From an uncultured Coriobacteriaceae bacterium (GTDB lineage: Bacteria > Actinomycetota > Coriobacteriia > Coriobacteriales > UMGS124), in contig USJP01000019.1 in the NCBI GenBank assembly GCA_900555105.1, positions 1 to 11,469 of the forward strand: a DNA stretch of 11,469 bases, written 5' to 3'. A program made the translations under genes and the position numbers. How positions within the stretch are numbered: position 1 is the stretch's first letter; each line of letters starts with the position of its first letter. Below, one piece after another: positions 6,371-11,469 of the stretch. The notes under the pieces were generated by a model. It was given only the letters and a program-made list of their open reading frames with translations, made no database searches and was not told the DNA's origin.

Positions 6371-8101
6371 CTAGATTGCCGGGCTGTCCAGACGGACACC
6401 GGCGGTAGAGTTAACGTCGCACATAGGCTCGGAACTGACTATGTCAGCCTCCTTAACGTCTGCCGAAAGAGGCTTGGGGCCAGCCTGACGCACTGCCTCA
6501 GGCGCATGGGGATAGCGGGCGGCAAAGTTCTTCTGGAACATGTCAGCGAGATGGTCGGCAGCCGCGTCGTACTGCGCACCGTCGGCCCAGGTACTGCGGG
6601 CATCGAGAAGCGCGGCGGCCACACCCGGGCAGCTCATGGGCACATCGACGCCGAAACGCTCGTCATGGCTGAAGGGCTGCTCGTCAAGCTCGCCAGACAG
6701 AGCCGCGCGCACCATGGCGCGGGTGGCAGAAAGCTTCATGCGGTGGCCCACGCCGTAGCCGCCGCCAGTCCAACCGGTGTTGACCAGATAAACACGGGCA
6801 TGGTCGCGCTCAATGCGCTCCTTGAGCATCTCGGCGTACTCGAGCGGGTCGAGCGGCATGAAAGGTTCACCGAAGAGAGCGGAGAACGTGGGGACCGGCT
6901 CCTTGATGCCCTGCTCGGTACCGGCGACCTTGGAGGTAAAGCCCGTCATGAAGTGGTACATGGCGGCCTCCTGCGACAGGCGCGAGATGGGAGGCAGCAC
7001 GCCAAAGGCGTCAGCCGTGAGGAAGACGACGACGCTGGGCGTGGTGCCGACGCCCTCGAGCACGGCGTTGTCGATGTGCTCGACAGGGTACGCGACACGC
7101 GTGTTCTCCGTGATGCGCGTGTCGGAGTAATCGGGCTCGCAGGTCTTGGCCGAAATGATGACGTTCTCGGTGACCGAACCGAAGCGAATGGCGTGGTAGA
7201 TGTCAGGCTCGCCCTCTTCGGTGAGGTCGATGCACTTGGCGTAGCAACCGCCCTCGATGTTGAAGACATGCTCATCGGACCAACCGTGCTCGTCGTCACC
7301 GATGAGCCTGCGGGTGGGGTCGGCCGAAAGGGTGGTCTTGCCGGTGCCCGACAGGCCGAAGAAGACCGCGGTGCGACCCGTCTGCGGGTCGACGTTGGAG
7401 GAGCAGTGCATGGACAGCACGTTGTCCTCGACGGGAAGCAGGTAGTTCATCGTAGAGAAGATGGACTTCTTGATCTCGCCGGAATAACCGGTACCAGCAA
7501 CGATGATGATGCGGCGCTCGAAGTTGATGGCCACGACCGACTCGGTGGCAGTGCCGTCGGTCTCAGGGTTGCAGCGGTAGTCGGGAGCCGCAAGCACCAC
7601 GAAGTCGGGCTCGTAGGACTCAAGCTCCTGAGCCGAAGGCCTCACGAGCATCTGACGGGCGAAGAGGGCCTGGTGGGGCTTCTCGCACACCACGGCGAAA
7701 TTGCGCGAATGGGCGCGGTCGGCGCCGGCCATACCGCGCACGACATAGGTGTCACGCTGAGCGAGATAGGCGCGAACGCCCTCGTAGATGCGGTCGAAGT
7801 TCTCAGGCGCCATGGGGGCGTTGACCTTGCCCCATGCGATGCGGTCATGCACATTGGGCGTGTCGACGATGAAGCGGTTCTGCGGGGCGCGACCCGTGTA
7901 CTCGCCCGTGGTCACCGCAAGCGAGCCGGTGCTCGTAAGGGTTCCCTCGTGGCGCTCGACAGATGCCTCGATGAGGTTGGCGCAAGCCATGTCCACATGC
8001 ACGAGCGCAGGTTCCGCCCCCTCAAGGCCAAGCTTGGTCATGAAAGCCGCGTCGGCGCAAACGGTCTTGGGTGCGCTTGCCGTACCGGTCGTCTGGGACA
8101 T
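6371..8101 (-). CDS. pckA: ATP-dependent phosphoenolpyruvate carboxykinase
   Basis: The 576-aa cytosolic enzyme catalyses oxaloacetate + ATP to PEP + CO2 + ADP (EC 4.1.1.49), reversible in many anaerobes. Family landmarks are all present in order: GEYTGRAP (66-73, the substrate-binding Arg at 71), the GYSGEIKKSIFS segment with the metal/substrate Lys (205-216), MHCSSN with the metal-binding His (231-236), P-loop GLSGTGKTT (249-257), and the kinase-2/metal site LIGDDEHGWSD (266-276). NTGWTGGGYGVGHRM (441-455) matches the ATP-type C-terminal lobe, so this is not the GTP type. It is about 35 residues longer than the E. coli enzyme; the excess is an N-terminal tail plus a polar C-terminal tail from about 540. 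The ATG at 8101 has AGGAAAGG upstream at slightly wide spacing. It is monocistronic, with its own terminator. Confidence 0.97.
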   Translation of the reverse strand: MSQTTGTASAPKTVCADAAFMTKLGLEGAEPALVHVDMACANLIEASVERHEGTLTSTGSLAVTTGEYTGRAPQNRFIVDTPNVHDRIAWGKVNAPMAPENFDRIYEGVRAYLAQRDTYVVRGMAGADRAHSRNFAVVCEKPHQALFARQMLVRPSAQELESYEPDFVVLAAPDYRCNPETDGTATESVVAINFERRIIIVAGTGYSGEIKKSIFSTMNYLLPVEDNVLSMHCSSNVDPQTGRTAVFFGLSGTGKTTLSADPTRRLIGDDEHGWSDEHVFNIEGGCYAKCIDLTEEGEPDIYHAIRFGSVTENVIISAKTCEPDYSDTRITENTRVAYPVEHIDNAVLEGVGTTPSVVVFLTADAFGVLPPISRLSQEAAMYHFMTGFTSKVAGTEQGIKEPVPTFSALFGEPFMPLDPLEYAEMLKERIERDHARVYLVNTGWTGGGYGVGHRMKLSATRAMVRAALSGELDEQPFSHDERFGVDVPMSCPGVAAALLDARSTWADGAQYDAAADHLADMFQKNFAARYPHAPEAVRQAGPKPLSADVKEADIVSSEPMCDVNSTAGVRLDSPAI

Positions 8102-8319
8102 CGCAGGTATCGCCTTTCCTTTTGGCAGAACATTCCCTTGGATTTCATACGCTATTGGAGCGCAGTTAAGCGAGAAGATTACCGCATCTTGACTCTCTCG
8201 TTACAGAAATGTTTCCAAACCCACGCCATCGGTTTAAAACGAACAGCAAACGTACTCACCGCGAGCGGCGAGCGGCACATCACGCCCCGCATACGGCCTT
8301 GACGCACGCTGTGATCGCG
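8102..8319. other. Intergenic leader of pckA (no gene seen)
   Basis: This 218-base gap separates the second LuxR gene from pckA on the minus strand. It must hold the LuxR gene's transcript end and probably the pckA promoter, but I found no convincing -35/-10 pair. A weak imperfect hairpin can form at 8171-8200 (AGAT/ATCT core with CGAGA/TCTCG outer arms). The element TTTAAAACG at 8233-8241 with GCAAAC at 8246-8251 resembles the inverted-repeat arm at 1753-1769. Confidence 0.5.
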
Positions 8320-9756
8320 CTACTTTATTGAGGCCTTGCGGCGGTCCAGGAGGCCCAACAGCTCTTCCCTGCCCGCGGTGCCGGTCTTTTGATAGATGTG
8401 GTTGAGGTGAGCCTTCACCGTGTTGCGTGAGATTCCCAAATTTTGCTCGATATACGCCGCGTTGTGCCCCGTCGACCACGCCCGAAGGACCTCGAGCTCG
8501 CGAGGCGTGAGGCCGCATTCCTGCGCAAGGTCGCACACGGCACGCTCAAGCTGGTCTCCCTGCGGAGCCGAGAACATCTCCTCGCTCACCGTGACCTTAC
8601 CGTTGAAGCCGGCAAAAAGCAGAGCGGCCGCCCCAAGGCAGGCAAGCATGACGATGGAGCCGTGCACGACATCAGCACGCACGACAACCACCGCGAGCTG
8701 CCCCAGCACAACGCCCAGAAAGCACGACGTGTGCAAGAAGGCCACGAGACCCAGGGTTGCCAGGCGCTTGCTCTGAGCGACACTCACCATAAGCGCCCAC
8801 ACCAGGCAATATGCAAGCGACACGCCAGCCGCGCCCGCCATGAGCTCAACCGTGCCCATCCCCGGGAAACCCCAGCCAAGCAACGCCGCATCGGCCATAA
8901 GGAGCGGCAGAGCGACGTAGAAGAGGCGCATGAAGCGCTGGGGAGTCGTGAGAAGCACCGCCATGCAGCTTGCGCACATCACAAGCCCCACGAGAACGAC
9001 GAAAAACGCACCACCGGGCCCGGCAAGAATCACCAAATCCGGCGAGGTCAGCGAGCAGCCACAGCTAAAGGCAAGCGTCACGAGAACGCACAGCACATAC
9101 ATCCTGGGCGAATAGTCACGAAGCATGTTGGAGAACAACTGTCGGGTGTTTATCGGCTCGCCCGTTGTGGAAAAGAATCGCGTGCCGGTAGGCGGACGGC
9201 GAGTCAACTCCCCCAGGATCGGCAGGGATACAAACAGCGCGGCGCCGAAGGGCTGCGGCAGAAACTCGCAGACAAGGAAGAGGGCGGCACCCATGCCGGA
9301 TGAGACGGCCATGCCCGTGATGGCGCAACGCGCGCCCTGCGTCGAGAAAAACTCCTGCCATGCCAAAGCTTGCACGCCAGCCGCGGCTCCCGCGAAAAAA
9401 GCAGCAGGAACAAAGGCACCGGCCGGCAATATGCCATACGAGGAACAGCTCATGGCCGCCGAGCACAGGCAGCATGCCAAGGCTGCAAGCATGCACGCAG
9501 CACGTTTGCGGCAAAGGGGGACGATGCGCAGCGTGCATGCAAGCACGACGGTCGAGGAGACGGCAAGACCGGCGCATGTGGGAAGGGCGGCATCGGTCAT
9601 CAGCGCCACCAAGGGCCCAGGCGCAGGGCACATGGCCCTACCCAGACAAGCCCCCACGAGCCATGCCTGAATGAAGGCAAACCCCACAAAACGATAGAAC
9701 GGCCTTGGAAACAAGGCGGGGCGAGGCTTTCCCTCGCATATGGAATTGCCAGCCAC
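8320..9756 (-). CDS. Membrane-bound LuxR-family transcriptional regulator (second copy)
   Basis: From the GTG at 9756 the product is 478 aa. It has a short polar N-terminus, a long hydrophobic region (about residues 20-385) suggesting 10-12 membrane helices with many Cys and small residues, and a C-terminal LuxR/GerE domain at about 414-472 (CGLTPRELEVLRAW, YIEQNLGISRNTVKAHLNHI, GREELLGLL). The architecture matches the regulator at 63-1640, but the membrane parts look quite different, so they probably sense different ligands. I prefer GTG 9756, preceded by AAGGGGG, over the in-frame TTG at 9855: the TTG lies within 20 bases of a strong terminator and would leave no room for a promoter. It follows the reductase-like ORF on the same strand, a common arrangement for such regulators in Eggerthellaceae. 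Its target is unproven. Confidence 0.88.
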   Translation of the reverse strand: MAGNSICEGKPRPALFPRPFYRFVGFAFIQAWLVGACLGRAMCPAPGPLVALMTDAALPTCAGLAVSSTVVLACTLRIVPLCRKRAACMLAALACCLCSAAMSCSSYGILPAGAFVPAAFFAGAAAGVQALAWQEFFSTQGARCAITGMAVSSGMGAALFLVCEFLPQPFGAALFVSLPILGELTRRPPTGTRFFSTTGEPINTRQLFSNMLRDYSPRMYVLCVLVTLAFSCGCSLTSPDLVILAGPGGAFFVVLVGLVMCASCMAVLLTTPQRFMRLFYVALPLLMADAALLGWGFPGMGTVELMAGAAGVSLAYCLVWALMVSVAQSKRLATLGLVAFLHTSCFLGVVLGQLAVVVVRADVVHGSIVMLACLGAAALLFAGFNGKVTVSEEMFSAPQGDQLERAVCDLAQECGLTPRELEVLRAWSTGHNAAYIEQNLGISRNTVKAHLNHIYQKTGTAGREELLGLLDRRKASIK

Positions 9757-9789
9757 AGGGCCCCCTTTTCCTCGATCAGGATAAGGATA

Positions 9790-9825
9790 GCGCAAATGGT
9801 CGCTGGGAACGCCCTTTTGCGCAAA
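9790..9825. promoter_or_regulatory. Palindrome and half-copy upstream of the second LuxR gene
   Basis: TTTGCGCAAA at 9816-9825 is a perfect 10-bp palindrome. GCGCAAA recurs at 9790-9796, 29 bases from its copy in the palindrome. Both lie 35-70 bases upstream of the preferred GTG start and downstream of the preceding terminator, where an operator is expected. On the minus strand TATCCT follows the second copy and could be a weak -10. Binding protein unknown. Confidence 0.35.
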
Positions 9826-9868
9826 GCGTGAGGCCGCCCTCTTCAGCAAGCACAAAACGGCTGCGACG

Positions 9869-9904
9869 AAAAGAGCCGGCCTGCGCGCTTCTGCACAGGC
9901 CGGC
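9869..9904 (-). terminator. Rho-independent terminator after the reductase-like ORF
   Basis: GCCGGCCTG (9875-9883) and CAGGCCGGC (9896-9904) form a perfect 9-bp GC-rich stem around a 12-base loop. On the minus strand it is followed by TCTTTT. It lies 42 bases after the TAA stop of the chimeric ORF and ends that transcript before the second LuxR gene, which must therefore have its own promoter. Confidence 0.85.
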
Positions 9905-9945
9905 CCAAACAGGTCAATTGTTGGTTGGAGCGAGAGTGCCCTTGT

Positions 9946-11442
9946 TTAAGCGATGGAACCGTCGGCCAAGCCCTCGGCGAGCAGACGGCCCTCGGTGAGG
10001 CAGAAGCCCAGGCTCATGCCCGAAAGCGGCGTTGCATACTGCACACAGAAGCGGTTGCCGGCGTTGTTGCCCGCGGCAAAAAGGCCAGGGATGGGGCGCA
10101 GGTCGAAATCGAGGACATGATGCTCGTCGTCGATGTCCAGGCCACAAGTCTGGCACAGGCCGGGGTTCATGGCCGTGGTGGAGCCCACGACGGCGTAGAA
10201 GGGAGGCGTGTCGAGCTTGGAGACGGCAAGGATGCGGGGGTCCTTGGCGAAGTCGTCGTCCTGGCCGGCGGCGGCCATCTCCTGATAGCGCTTGAGCTCG
10301 GCCAGAGCCGCAGCCTGCTCATCCTCGTTCCAGCAACCAACGATACGCACAAGATCCTCGAGCGTCTCAGCACAGTACACATCGGGCTGGCTGGAGTACG
10401 CGACGGCGGTAGTGGGCTCGTCGCCGGGCTTCACGGCCTCCATGCTCTCGACGGTTGCAGGCCAACCCTTGGAGCGGGCATAGTCCACGGCCTCGTGGCA
10501 AGGAGGCATGGAGTACACGAGGTCCTGCCAGTTGGCGTCGGCGATGGCCACGACCGAACCCTTGGGCTGACGGGGAACCATGTAAGCCGAACCCTCGGCG
10601 CCACCGGCGCACTCATCGCAGAAGCGCTTGCCGAGCTGGTTGAGCATGACGTAGCCAGGACCCCAGGGAGCCTCGGGGCCGGCCTGGCCGGTGTTCATGC
10701 CAGCATGCGGGCCGACCTCGATGTGGCCGCCGGCCCAGCCACCCATGGCGATGGCGGCACCGTCGCGCTCGAGGAACATGGGGATTGCAGCCGCAAGCTC
10801 GATGTCGCCCAGGCTCTCAGCCAGGTGACGGTACTCGTCGTTGATGTCGCGCATCATGTCAACGTTGCCGGCGAAGTCACCGCCAGTGAGGATGACGCCC
10901 TTGGTGGCCGTGAGGCGGCTGTAGGTGCCGTCGGCGCGATTGAGAACGACAACCGAGACAACACGGCCGTCGGCATCCTTCTCAAGGTACTCGGCATGGC
11001 TGTTGAACAGCCACTTTGCGCCGTCCTCCTGAGAGTCGGTCTTCATCTTCGTCATGACCTCGTTCCAGCTCCACTCAGAGAGTGCCATGTCGGGGTCGCG
11101 GAAGATGACGGTGCCCAGGTAATACTTGTAGCCGGAGGGGTCCATGACGATACGGTCATCGGGCGGGCAGCTCGTGACATGCAGCTCGTGCTCGTCCATC
11201 CAATCCTCGCCCATCTCCTCAATGACGTCCTGCAGGAACTGGCCGGAATGGTCGACATAGGCCTTGATGATGCGCTGGACCATCACGTGGCGCACCACGT
11301 CCTGGTCCGTGAGCTCGCAGATGCCGATGCCCTCCACGTCTTTGAGCACGCGCACGGCCTGCTTGAGGCCGCTCATCTTGTCCGCCGGCAGGTCGATCTG
11401 CGTCACGTCGCCGGTGATGACCATTTTTGAATTAAAGCCCAT
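9946..11442 (-). CDS. Chimeric ORF: PhoH C-terminus fused to FAD-dependent fumarate-reductase-like protein
   Basis: The 498-aa ORF, which stays open beyond its first ATG to the window end, joins two unrelated families. Residues about 2-62 are PhoH-like. Residues about 63-498 match the later part of FAD_binding_2 flavoproteins (fumarate, urocanate and related respiratory reductases): a substrate-domain segment, TATKGVILTGGDFAGN (178-193), and the C-terminal FAD-contacting end IPGLFAAGNNAGNR (451-464) with TPLSGMSLGFCLTEGRLLAE (471-490). What these enzymes need at the start, the Tat or signal region and the GxGxxG dinucleotide-binding fold with the E-motif (roughly 130-150 residues), is absent. 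A working reductase is therefore unlikely. The junction is in frame, with no stop. It may be a real deletion or recombination, or an assembly join. A strong terminator follows the stop. Confidence 0.8.
   Translation of the reverse strand: MGFNSKMVITGDVTQIDLPADKMSGLKQAVRVLKDVEGIGICELTDQDVVRHVMVQRIIKAYVDHSGQFLQDVIEEMGEDWMDEHELHVTSCPPDDRIVMDPSGYKYYLGTVIFRDPDMALSEWSWNEVMTKMKTDSQEDGAKWLFNSHAEYLEKDADGRVVSVVVLNRADGTYSRLTATKGVILTGGDFAGNVDMMRDINDEYRHLAESLGDIELAAAIPMFLERDGAAIAMGGWAGGHIEVGPHAGMNTGQAGPEAPWGPGYVMLNQLGKRFCDECAGGAEGSAYMVPRQPKGSVVAIADANWQDLVYSMPPCHEAVDYARSKGWPATVESMEAVKPGDEPTTAVAYSSQPDVYCAETLEDLVRIVGCWNEDEQAAALAELKRYQEMAAAGQDDDFAKDPRILAVSKLDTPPFYAVVGSTTAMNPGLCQTCGLDIDDEHHVLDFDLRPIPGLFAAGNNAGNRFCVQYATPLSGMSLGFCLTEGRLLAEGLADGSIA
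11257..11442 (-). other. phoH: PhoH C-terminal fragment inside the chimeric ORF
   Basis: Residues 2-62 of the ORF carry the conserved end of PhoH family ATPases: GFNSKMVITGDVTQIDLP, SGLKQAV, LKDVEGIGICELT, DVVRH and VQRIIKAY. PhoH is a cytosolic P-loop (RNA-helicase-like) protein of about 320 aa; its Walker motifs would lie upstream. The nine codons before the ATG (to 11469) read CEQTGIVGR, which does not match the EQMKMFLTR-type sequence I expect there, so even this fragment may be interrupted near 11443. Similarity stops at KAY, around 11257-11265. Confidence 0.8.
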
Positions 11443-11469
11443 GCGCCCGACAATGCCCGTCTGCTCGCA

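Noticed and set aside
6152..8302. 716-codon plus-strand frame antisense to pckA
   Set aside because: It mirrors pckA codons and shows no recognisable family; pckA has every catalytic motif.
8443..9303. Plus-strand frame antisense to the second LuxR gene
   Set aside because: Composition is typical of an antisense artefact (His/Arg/Lys-rich), with no ribosome site or domain.
9757..9855. TTG start at 9855 for the second LuxR regulator
   Set aside because: It sits less than 20 bases after a strong terminator, and the added residues are not conserved-looking; GTG 9756 has a better ribosome site.
9925..11430. 501-codon plus-strand frame antisense to the chimeric reductase ORF
   Set aside because: The opposite strand has clear PhoH and FAD_binding_2 motifs, while this frame is Gly/Ala/Val/His-rich with none.
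1..11469. tRNA, rRNA, CRISPR array or phage attachment site
   Set aside because: No cloverleaf, conserved rRNA segment or regularly spaced repeats were found on either strand by reading.

Overview
The window most resembles a high-GC, anaerobic gut actinobacterium of class Coriobacteriia (Eggerthella/Slackia-like; inferred, not proven). The signs are two multi-pass membrane proteins that end in a LuxR-type helix-turn-helix, a respiratory FAD-dependent reductase of the fumarate reductase/FAD_binding_2 type, an ATP-dependent PEP carboxykinase and a formate/nitrite-type channel. Strong G/C preference at third codon positions produces many long false ORFs antisense to the real genes.

Layout. Plus strand: a membrane LuxR regulator (63-1640), its terminator-like hairpin, a 16-bp inverted repeat, then a toxin-antitoxin pair: RelB/DinJ-type antitoxin (1825-2121) overlapping a PIN-domain toxin (2102-2476) by 20 bases. 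Everything after that is on the minus strand. Read in the direction of transcription from the right edge: a chimeric ORF (9946-11442, open to the window end), a strong terminator, a second membrane LuxR regulator (8320-9756), pckA (6371-8101) with its own terminator, then a probable operon of MFS exporter (4971-6164), APH/choline-kinase-fold phosphotransferase (3766-4947), a small unrecognised gene broken by a one-base frameshift (3429-3796), and an FNT-family channel (2535-3380).

The most striking feature is the right-hand ORF. Its first ~60 residues read as the C-terminal end of PhoH (SKMVITGD...DLP...DVVRH...QRIIKAY). The rest reads in frame as the C-terminal two thirds of an FAD-dependent fumarate-reductase-like enzyme, without that family's N-terminal GxGxxG FAD-binding region. 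This is a recombination/deletion product or an assembly chimera. A normal enzyme is unlikely.

Together the genes suggest anaerobic central metabolism (PEP/oxaloacetate interconversion, formate or another small anion moving across the membrane) with ligand-sensing membrane regulators of the kind that Eggerthellaceae often carry next to reductase genes. I do not see a convincing new multi-gene system. The points most worth checking are the PhoH/reductase fusion, the frameshifted small gene and the inverted repeat ahead of the toxin-antitoxin operon.
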